A stretch of DNA of 64,000 nt from the NCBI GenBank assembly GCA_938038035.1, contig CALHQV010000133.1, positions 16,683 to 80,682 on the forward strand, given 5' to 3'. A program made the translations under genes and the position numbers. Shown here in pieces: positions 43,278-50,314 of the stretch. Source of the stretch: an uncultured Gemella sp. GTDB taxonomy: Bacteria; Bacillota; Bacilli; Staphylococcales; Gemellaceae. Numbering within the stretch: position 1 is the stretch's first letter; each line of letters opens with the position of its first letter. The notes under the pieces are model-generated. The model searched no databases, had not been told where the DNA came from, and saw only the letters and a program-made list of their open reading frames with translations.

Positions 43278-44138
43278 TTAAATCAATCCACTGATTTCTT
43301 CATTAACATTGTCTAATGCTTTAACAATCATTTCTTGGTTAAAGACTGAGGCACTGAATGCTTCTACCAATTCAGCCACACAAGCTACAGCATTACCAAT
43401 CTTAACGATTAACTGACGAGAGAAACCTGAAGATTGAGCTAGTTCAGATAACTCTTTCACATAGTTCATGGTGGTTTCCACAGACATCAGTAATTTCTTA
43501 CGGTCAATAGAGTTAATATTAGTATTTGCTTTTCTAGCAATGTCATTAGATTGAATCAATTCATTATTGTTTTTAAATACTTTACCGTATTCTCGAACAG
43601 CATTGTATTCATCACCTTTACGTAATTTATTCAATACATCTAATTCTTTCTTCAAATCTTTACTGGCTTTAATATAAACACCATCTGAGAAAATAGTAGA
43701 GTCTTTAATACCATCCTCAGTAGAGATGACACGACCAATATCAGAACGCAATTGTTCAATTAAACCCATGGTGTTTTTAAACATCTCAGACATTTTTAAA
43801 CTGTGTGTGGTATAATTAACATAGGTGGTATTCATACCAGCTGGTACAGACACCATTCTATCCATCAGATAAGCATAGTTACTCTTAAGAGCATTACTGG
43901 TCAATTTATTGGCTACTGCTTCGTTAATCACCAATTGCTTTTGTTCTGTCTCAAGTAATTTACTCACACCAATTCTCAATGCGTTAAAGCCTTTACTAAA
44001 AACACCTTTAATCGCTTGAATCAAACCTTCGTTACTTAACTGGATATCTTTCAATTCAGATACGGAGAGATTGAGTTGCTCAATCGATACCTCCAATGGA
44101 ACATTCCATTGATTTTTTAATGCATCAAATTTACTCAT
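43278..44138 (-). CDS. Unknown helical protein, possibly internal head protein
   Basis: This encodes 286 almost entirely helical residues, ATG at 44138. There are regular heptad-like stretches (LSVSELKDIQLSNEGLIQAI, SKDLKKELDVLNKLRKGDEY). No membrane helix or enzyme motif is seen. Such all-helical proteins are common among inner-body or internal head proteins of phiKZ-like phages, which is the only basis for the suggestion. It is monocistronic and divergent from the UvsX-like gene. Confidence 0.55.
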   Translation of the reverse strand: MSKFDALKNQWNVPLEVSIEQLNLSVSELKDIQLSNEGLIQAIKGVFSKGFNALRIGVSKLLETEQKQLVINEAVANKLTSNALKSNYAYLMDRMVSVPAGMNTTYVNYTTHSLKMSEMFKNTMGLIEQLRSDIGRVISTEDGIKDSTIFSDGVYIKASKDLKKELDVLNKLRKGDEYNAVREYGKVFKNNNELIQSNDIARKANTNINSIDRKKLLMSVETTMNYVKELSELAQSSGFSRQLIVKIGNAVACVAELVEAFSASVFNQEMIVKALDNVNEEISGLI

Positions 44139-44258
44139 GTTAAATGACTTTCTTCTTAATTATGGTTAAAAAATAGCTAAATAAATTGTCTCTCCCAATA
44201 TATTTGAATACATTATATTTAACCCCCCGACAAACAGATTTTCAATAAAGGACATAAC

Positions 44259-45779
44259 ATGGCTATTGAAGGTTTCTTTCAAATGGAAGCGAAGACATCA
44301 CCATATCTTCGCGCAAATATCAATATCGGTTGCTTAATGGATATTCTAACAGGTGCACCTGTATTAGGAGAACATGGACGATATATTACAAACGGTGGAC
44401 ATAATGGTTCCGTTGTAATTGTAGGTCCTGGTAACTCATATAAATCCGCTATTGCTGACTATATTAGTCAGATTTGTGCATTCCGTTTACACCGTTATTC
44501 TACTGGTCAAAAATACGATACAGAGAATAATGTGTTTATGCCAGGCTTAGAAGCACGTTTACGTCGAATTGTTCGTCCAGACCATGAACCAGACTGGTTC
44601 CAATCAGGTCGTTGGATTGTGACTGAATCAGCCATCTATAAAGGTGATGAATGGTTTAAGATGGCAAAAGACTGGATGTACGCTAAGAAAAAAGCAGGTT
44701 CTAAAATGATGGTAGAAATCCCTATTCTAGATAGGGAAGGTAAGAAGATTAAAATTCTATTACCTACCCATATTACATTGGACTCTGCTTCTAAGTTTGA
44801 AGGTTCTCAAATCAATGAATTGCGTGATAAAACAGACTTAGGTGATGCCAAACAAAATATGCTTCACATGACTTCTGGTAAAATTAAACGCAACATGATT
44901 GACGAATTACCAGATATCTTAGTAGGTACAAATACTTATTTAACCACTACTGTCCACTATGGTGAGAAATATCAGCTTGATCCATATGCGCCAGTACACC
45001 AACCACTTCAACATTTAGACCGTGGTATGCAATTGAAAGGTGTTCCTAATAACATCAACTATCTTGCCATGACCATGTGGTTGATTCGTGGTGTAGCAAA
45101 ACTCAACAAATACGATAAAAACCAAATGGATTATCCATTAAAAGGTGTTGGCGTAGACAATAACCCAGATGACTTAAACGTAGTAAGCATGAAAATGTTA
45201 CGTTGTAAAACAGGCCCATCTGGTGTGACTGTAAACATCGTGGTATCGCAGAAGTACGGTGTATTGGAAGAATTGACTAACTTCCATTTCTTACGTACTC
45301 ATGGTTTCTTTGGCTTAAAAGGCGACATGTCTTTGAATGGTAGCTTTAAAGATTCTTACTGTGTATTGCGTCCTGAAGTGAAACTAGCCCGTACTACTGT
45401 TCGTAGCTTGATGGATGAAGACCTTCGTTTGGCTCGAGCTATTCAGATTTGTGCAGACATGTTACAAATGAAAGAATACTGGCGTGCAGCATTAGGTAAT
45501 ATTGATGTTCGTCTGCTTGACCTTACTCCAGAGACACTTTACGAGAAAGTCAAAGAACAAGGTTACGACTGGGACATCTTATTGAATACACGTCCATGGT
45601 ATTCTGCAGATGATGATGACCATTGTCAACTAGAACTCTCTACATTAGATATTATGCGTATTGCATTAGGTACTTATCACCCATTCTGGTTAGAAGCCGA
45701 TAAGAAAACCATCAAGAAAAAATATCGTAAAGAGTTTGTTAAATCAATCACTGAAATGATTGAAGAATCTTCTAAATAA
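44259..45779 (+). CDS. UvsX/RecA-like P-loop ATPase
   Basis: This encodes 506 residues from an ATG at 44259 after AATAAAGGACATAAC. Residues 51-65 (SVVIVGPGNSYKSAI) match the UvsX-type Walker A (T4: GPSKSFKS), where an aromatic residue replaces the usual glycine before lysine. A Walker-B-like strand, ILLPTHITLDSASKF, follows at about 167-181. Later segments (DILVGTNTYLTTTVHYG and GVTVNIVVSQKYGVLEEL) parallel the UvsX core strands after the active site. It probably binds single-stranded DNA and drives strand exchange in recombination-dependent replication. From memory the phiKZ gp152 family occupies an equivalent place. A RecA-fold ATPase is fairly sure; recombinase activity is inferred. Confidence 0.7.
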   Translation: MAIEGFFQMEAKTSPYLRANINIGCLMDILTGAPVLGEHGRYITNGGHNGSVVIVGPGNSYKSAIADYISQICAFRLHRYSTGQKYDTENNVFMPGLEARLRRIVRPDHEPDWFQSGRWIVTESAIYKGDEWFKMAKDWMYAKKKAGSKMMVEIPILDREGKKIKILLPTHITLDSASKFEGSQINELRDKTDLGDAKQNMLHMTSGKIKRNMIDELPDILVGTNTYLTTTVHYGEKYQLDPYAPVHQPLQHLDRGMQLKGVPNNINYLAMTMWLIRGVAKLNKYDKNQMDYPLKGVGVDNNPDDLNVVSMKMLRCKTGPSGVTVNIVVSQKYGVLEELTNFHFLRTHGFFGLKGDMSLNGSFKDSYCVLRPEVKLARTTVRSLMDEDLRLARAIQICADMLQMKEYWRAALGNIDVRLLDLTPETLYEKVKEQGYDWDILLNTRPWYSADDDDHCQLELSTLDIMRIALGTYHPFWLEADKKTIKKKYRKEFVKSITEMIEESSK

Positions 45780-45790
45780 AGGAAACTAAA

Positions 45791-46603
45791 ATGACTGAAT
45801 TGAATAATGCTAATGAAGAACAAGTAATCGAATTGACTAAAGAAACAGCTCAAGAGATTAATGACGAATATGCTAAAATGGCTGGTGAAGAATCAGTAAA
45901 GGTAGAAGACACCTTAAATAAAACAGGTTTGAAAGATGAGACATTTGAAGCTCTGATTACTGACCCTAATTTTATTTTGAGTGATTTGAAAAAGCTGATT
46001 GATAAACATGGTCTCTTTACATTGACAGATTTGTTTAATTTCATGGGATTTAATATCAATACCTTGAAAGCAGTAATTTACAATAAATCTATTACTGAAC
46101 AAATCTTTCTTTTGTCTCGTGAACTTCGTTTGTTCTTGTACCGCATTGGTGAACTGTCTGGTAAGAAAGAAGAGGGTTATAACACACGAGAGATTCGTTC
46201 TCTATTGGGTGAAACCATGACTTCTAAGGAATGGTTAGAGTTACTAGATACTCAAATCCTCCCTTACATTGGTTACTATGTAGAACATGGTAAGATTGAT
46301 ACTGAATGGTTTACTCGTGAAGAGAATAAACTCGAAGACCCAGTAGATGATATCAAAGCCATTGTTAAAGATACATTTGAAATTAATGGTATGATAGCTA
46401 AAGAATTGAGTGATGTTGCTATCCCAGAATTGGATGAAGCTGTGAAACAAATTGAAGAATCAGAAAATCTACAAGGTAATCTACAACTGGAACACGGTGA
46501 AGAAACTGTTCTTGAAACCAATGATGAAGAAGTCAAAGAAGCTCAAGAACACCTTGACCACGCTGGTGAAACAGTAGTGGAAGAAGAGCCAGTACAACAG
46601 TAA
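45791..46603 (+). CDS. Unknown highly acidic protein
   Basis: This encodes 270 residues, ATG at 45791 behind AAAGGAAACTAAA, 11 nt after the UvsX-like gene and surely co-transcribed with it. Acidic N- and C-terminal tails (ending GETVVEEEPVQQ) flank a helical core at about 55-190. Acidic partner proteins next to recombinases can be loading or mediator factors (T4 UvsY is small and basic, so it is not that). No family is recognised. Confidence 0.65.
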   Translation: MTELNNANEEQVIELTKETAQEINDEYAKMAGEESVKVEDTLNKTGLKDETFEALITDPNFILSDLKKLIDKHGLFTLTDLFNFMGFNINTLKAVIYNKSITEQIFLLSRELRLFLYRIGELSGKKEEGYNTREIRSLLGETMTSKEWLELLDTQILPYIGYYVEHGKIDTEWFTREENKLEDPVDDIKAIVKDTFEINGMIAKELSDVAIPELDEAVKQIEESENLQGNLQLEHGEETVLETNDEEVKEAQEHLDHAGETVVEEEPVQQ

Positions 46604-46627
46604 ACACAACAGTAATTAATTAAGCAT

Positions 46628-46653
46628 CCTACGTAATCTTATGATTACGTAGG
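46628..46653 (+). terminator. Hairpin between two rightward genes
   Basis: A perfect 11-bp stem, CCTACGTAATC with GATTACGTAGG, encloses a TTAT loop, 24 nt after the 45791 gene. T-rich sequence (TGTTTATATTG) follows. Confidence 0.65.
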
Positions 46654-46691
46654 TGTTTATATTGTTATATGTTTTTATAAGGTAGTTCAAA

Positions 46692-47372
46692 ATGAATAAT
46701 GCTAGAAAAGCAGCGACTGATTTAGCTGTAGAATTTATTGGTAAGTTATTACCAAAAACCAATAATGCTGAACTCACTCGTCAGCGTTTAGATAGGTTAA
46801 GTGACAAAGAATTTGAAGAATTAATGCATTCATTTAAGAATGAAAAAGATTACTTACAGTTATTCTCACCAATTGGTGATGATGATGCCCGTCTGAATAT
46901 GGATAATTTACATAAAGTAGGACACGAGTACGGTATTGAGTTTTACCATAAGATTTGGATGCCTGAAGAAGACGGTAGCTGGGAATTATCAAATAAAGAA
47001 GCGATGATTGTTTATCTCCCTATCCGTGTACAACAGCAATTGATTTCTAAAAAGATTTCTATTCCTAAAGACAATAACCATGTCGACTTCTATACAGGAC
47101 AAGCTACTGGTCCTAATTCAAAAGGTGCACGTGTGTCTTATCCTGAAGTCAATATGTTGTTAGCCATGGGTCTAAATAAAACTGTGGAAGAAATGATGCA
47201 CTTTAGGGGTGGTTCTGAAAAAGGTATGCGTCTATTAGAGCAATCTATTTCTCAAATGGGTAGGGCTTCAGCAGATGCCTTAAAACCATATAGTGGTGAA
47301 GTAGGTGCAACCTTAATGCTTCATTCTTATTTAACAGCAATGATGTTAAAATCTACATTATTGCAAAAATAA
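46692..47372 (+). CDS. Candidate RNAP beta C-terminal (clamp) module encoded in trans
   Basis: This encodes 226 residues, ATG at 46692. The centre reads ATGPNSKGARVSYPEVNMLL and AMGLNKTVEEMM. This follows the order of the cellular beta C-terminus, RSTGP...GGKAQ...GQRxGEMEVWALEAYGAAxTLQEM: TGP, then a basic glycine, then E-(V/M), then a G and EEM/QEM. It is preceded by a strand (AMIVYLPIRVQQQLISKKI) where cellular beta has YMLKLxHLVxDK. The split beta gene at 9854-16407 ends without this region, so a separate subunit is expected; from memory phiKZ virion RNAP has such a beta C-terminal subunit (gp149). The identification rests on a by-eye alignment and is moderate at best. Confidence 0.5.
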   Translation: MNNARKAATDLAVEFIGKLLPKTNNAELTRQRLDRLSDKEFEELMHSFKNEKDYLQLFSPIGDDDARLNMDNLHKVGHEYGIEFYHKIWMPEEDGSWELSNKEAMIVYLPIRVQQQLISKKISIPKDNNHVDFYTGQATGPNSKGARVSYPEVNMLLAMGLNKTVEEMMHFRGGSEKGMRLLEQSISQMGRASADALKPYSGEVGATLMLHSYLTAMMLKSTLLQK

Positions 47373-47384
47373 AAGGAAACCAAA

Positions 47385-47951
47385 ATGGAAGATGTAGACA
47401 TTGACCTGACACAAGAACAAAGTGATGTAGAAGTAGCATATGCTTATACGACTAATTATATCGCTAAATTAGACCAAGAGATTAAAGAAGATAATTCTTT
47501 TTCAAAAAGAATAGAAAAAGAACTTTATCGCAGTAGTGCTCATGTTCTTTCTAGATTCGACGAGCGTAAACAATTACCTTTATTCTTTACCACAAGTACA
47601 GACAATAAACTGTCTTCTTACATTAATAGTTTATTTAAAATAGAGAAAATTCAAGACATTTATCGTTATCTTACATCAGGTACAGAAGAAGCTAATTTAA
47701 TAGCTAATATCTTACAAGATATTTATTGTCACTTTAAGTTAAATAACCATGGGCTATACGATGATGTTCGTCTTTATATCAATACATTGGTTAGAGACCT
47801 TAATAGTCAAAATCTAGCAGAAGACATTACTAAGAATTATCTTATTAGACCTGATATTTGGATATTTATTGTTTTACAGACATTTACTAAATTAAACTAT
47901 AAAGATTGTGTGTTGTACTATATTTTAAGTGAATCTACTTTGAAAGGATAA
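47385..47951 (+). CDS. Unknown phage protein
   Basis: This encodes 188 residues, ATG at 47385 with AAAAGGAAACCAAA upstream, 12 nt after the previous gene. It is helical and acidic at the N-terminus and aromatic near the end (IWIFIVLQTFTKLNYKDCVLYY, of which the first part could be buried rather than membrane). It lies in an operon with the candidate beta module and the 47956 gene. No function can be assigned. Confidence 0.65.
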   Translation: MEDVDIDLTQEQSDVEVAYAYTTNYIAKLDQEIKEDNSFSKRIEKELYRSSAHVLSRFDERKQLPLFFTTSTDNKLSSYINSLFKIEKIQDIYRYLTSGTEEANLIANILQDIYCHFKLNNHGLYDDVRLYINTLVRDLNSQNLAEDITKNYLIRPDIWIFIVLQTFTKLNYKDCVLYYILSESTLKG

Positions 47952-47955
47952 CTAA

Positions 47956-48762
47956 ATGATTAATAAAGAAGTCCAAAAGAAACATGGGTTTCTGGTTAGT
48001 CTAGATGAGTTATTCGACACTCGATTAGCTGTACTAGAGATGATAGATTTTGAAAAAGCAGATGAATTACAAGTCACAGGTTTCTTTACACGAGAAAGAG
48101 ACGAGTTTCCAGGTATAGACTTATACGAGTTTCGTAAACGTTATGCTGAAAGAAACATTGCTGTATTGGCTAATTCTACCATGACTAATCTCATGATTAA
48201 TCTTCGAGACATCATTGGTTCTTATATTGTAGAAAATACATACGAGAACAAAGAAGCAGAAGTGGACTTAGTATTAAACACTTATCCTTATCAATTAACC
48301 AAAGAAGAATTAAACGACATGGTAACCTGTATTAAACTTCATTTAGGTAATATTGTTCCAGTAAGGGTAATTCATCAGCCTCTTAAGAATATTAGTAGTG
48401 ATTGGTTAGATGACAATGTGGTTTCATTTTATTGTTACGACTGGAATGAATGGTTAACACATCACCATTTAGAGTTTATTAAGAAACGACTTGAGACTGT
48501 AGTAATGTTGTGTCCACGTATTGCTCCATTGTCTACTCAAGAAGGTCTTAATCAGGTAAATGAAATTAATAAAGAAATCGAATCTGTTAAAATCATTTCA
48601 GAAAAAGACTTAGAGTCTGAAGACTTTAATGAAGACTCATTTGGTGCTATTGAATCTATTTGTAAACATGCTGGATTAAACTTATCTTTTGTAGATACCC
48701 GTTTATTCTGTCGTATGTTACCTAATGATGTACCTACACCTACAGAAAAGTTTAAGTATTAA
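47956..48762 (+). CDS. Unknown phage protein
   Basis: This encodes 268 residues, ATG at 47956 behind AAAGGATAACTAA, 4 nt after the preceding stop. It is a soluble alpha/beta protein with conserved-looking aromatic patches (VVSFYCYDWNEWLTHHHLEF) and an acidic loop (SEKDLESEDFNEDSF). No motif of a known enzyme. It is last in the rightward operon; the structured non-coding stretch 48785-48908 follows. Confidence 0.65.
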   Translation: MINKEVQKKHGFLVSLDELFDTRLAVLEMIDFEKADELQVTGFFTRERDEFPGIDLYEFRKRYAERNIAVLANSTMTNLMINLRDIIGSYIVENTYENKEAEVDLVLNTYPYQLTKEELNDMVTCIKLHLGNIVPVRVIHQPLKNISSDWLDDNVVSFYCYDWNEWLTHHHLEFIKKRLETVVMLCPRIAPLSTQEGLNQVNEINKEIESVKIISEKDLESEDFNEDSFGAIESICKHAGLNLSFVDTRLFCRMLPNDVPTPTEKFKY

Positions 48763-48784
48763 TTTTCTAATACATGTTTTATAT

Positions 48785-48854
48785 GAGAAAGATGTCGGGT
48801 TTTTCTCGTCCATGAGAATGAAACAAATTTTCGTCATATTTTTGTTTCATCATG
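48785..48854 (+). other. Structured 3' non-coding stretch with two hairpins
   Basis: GAGAAA/TTTCTC (48785-48807) is followed by a longer stem. In it CATG...ATGAAACAAA (48811-48827) pairs with TTTGTTTCAT-CATG (48841-48854), 14 bp with a three-base bulge and a 13-nt loop. Both lie before the true terminator-like hairpin at 48877. This could be a 3' UTR stability element or a small RNA. Confidence 0.4.
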
Positions 48855-48876
48855 TTAGTTCCTTAGTGTTAACATA

Positions 48877-48908
48877 CTACTACTCTACCTAAAAAGGTAG
48901 AGTAGTAG
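48877..48908. terminator. Bidirectional AAAA-loop hairpin
   Basis: A perfect 14-bp stem, CTACTACTCTACCT with AGGTAGAGTAGTAG, encloses an AAAA loop, between convergent genes. The GGTAGAGTAG stem recurs at 59210-59244, and the shorter TAGGTAGAGTA at 59843-59871. Confidence 0.75.
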
Positions 48909-48926
48909 CTATGTCTTTTATGCTAT

Positions 48927-50177
48927 TTATTTTTTAACTAATGTCAGTAGATTAAAGAAGTAAGCAGATGGGATACGATATCTGTCTGTAGGCTGACGTG
49001 CATCATTGTAATAACTATTCTCCGTTAAAGGCCAGCTCTTATTATACAAACGTGGACGATACTGGCAGTCTGCAGTTTCTAATACGTAAGTATCACCGTC
49101 TTTAATAGTAACATATTCTTCAAATTTACCCAATCGTGTCATCATGGGTAATTTAGGTTTGTATTCTGTTAAATAGTTATTTGGAATACCACGCATCCTC
49201 GGATAAGTAATGTCTCTAAATACTTCAGTATTATCCAGTAAGACAATAAAAGAATAACTGAGTGTTAAATATTTCTTAATAAAGTCATCTGAATAAACAT
49301 CCGTTAGAATTAGATTAGTTTCACCATATTTCTTATCAAATAAAGTATCACCATAATCTAAGTCATCGTTACTTAAATGAATACGTTCTAATAAAGGTAC
49401 ATTTTTTAATTTAACTTTTACAGCACTGTCTGAAATACGACTAAACACCTCGTAATCTAAGACATGCATGAAACCACCTAGTATTAGGATAATGGTTTTA
49501 TCACTACAGTCTTCACCAATATCAATCACGCACTCATGATATAAATTAACTTTATCATTAAGTTTACTAATCATTTCTTTACGAATAGGTATTTGTTTTA
49601 ATTCACCTAGATTCTCAAAACTAATGACACCAATACAGTGTTTCTTTCTCTTCTTAATGGTTTTATAACCATCTTCTACCCATAACCCTTTACTGTTAGC
49701 ATCTGTTTGATGGACATAACCATTGACAGTAAACAAAGTATACTTCTGTAACTCTACTGGGTTAACACCTTTTTTAGTAACAAATAAATCATTATAGATA
49801 TACTTATCACTAAAGTCACCGTCAGGCAATAATCCTTTTCTAACAGGTACAATTTTAAATCGATTACTTAATGCTTCTTTATAAAGTAAACCAGACTTAC
49901 TAATTTCTGTACTACCTGGAGTCAGTTTAAAACCTTTTTCACCAATTCTATCTAAATATCGAAAGAATGTTTCATTAGCTCTTAATTCAGTTTCGTAATC
50001 ATCTACAGTAATCACACCACTTTTCTTAGTATACTTGTTAAAAAGAGTAGCACGTATAGTGTTGTAACGTTTATATAGTTTATCTAAAGGGTATTTCTTT
50101 AAATCGACTGGTTCCCACTGTGCTTGAGAGCCAATGACCCTACCCATTGCTGATTTAATTTCATATGCAGCAGCCAT
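48927..50177 (-). CDS. Unknown protein, probably virion structural
   Basis: This encodes 416 residues. The ATG at 50177 (MAAAYEIKSAMGRVIGS) has TAGGAGATTTTAC upstream; the longer frame to 50231 has no ribosome site. It is a mixed alpha/beta soluble protein with a beta-rich C-terminal third (EYVTIKDGDTYVLETADCQY) and a final RYRIPSAYFFNLLTLVKK. No domain is recognised. It is adjacent to and divergent from the tail fibre genes, which hints at a tail or baseplate role. Confidence 0.6.
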   Translation of the reverse strand: MAAAYEIKSAMGRVIGSQAQWEPVDLKKYPLDKLYKRYNTIRATLFNKYTKKSGVITVDDYETELRANETFFRYLDRIGEKGFKLTPGSTEISKSGLLYKEALSNRFKIVPVRKGLLPDGDFSDKYIYNDLFVTKKGVNPVELQKYTLFTVNGYVHQTDANSKGLWVEDGYKTIKKRKKHCIGVISFENLGELKQIPIRKEMISKLNDKVNLYHECVIDIGEDCSDKTIILILGGFMHVLDYEVFSRISDSAVKVKLKNVPLLERIHLSNDDLDYGDTLFDKKYGETNLILTDVYSDDFIKKYLTLSYSFIVLLDNTEVFRDITYPRMRGIPNNYLTEYKPKLPMMTRLGKFEEYVTIKDGDTYVLETADCQYRPRLYNKSWPLTENSYYNDARQPTDRYRIPSAYFFNLLTLVKK

Positions 50178-50252
50178 GTAAAATCTCCTACATGCCCGAG
50201 ACAAATATATGAATATTTGCGACAGGCGCATTATAGATTAATAAATAAGTAT

Positions 50253-50278
50253 TAACGGTATTTTTTTATATTCCGTTA
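50253..50278. other. Small hairpin in a divergent promoter region
   Basis: TAACGG and CCGTTA can pair around a 14-nt T-rich loop, 37 nt before the fibre start. A comparable hairpin lies in the divergent gap at 19725-19743. Meaning unknown: an operator, leader hairpin or antisense terminator are all possible. Confidence 0.35.
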
Positions 50279-50314
50279 GTCGTACTAAAAGTTTCATAAA
50301 TTCGAGGAATTGAT

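Noticed and set aside
44261..45779. DnaB-type replicative helicase
   Set aside because: The Walker A resembles UvsX (aromatic before K), and the DnaB N-terminal domain and arginine-finger motifs are not visible.
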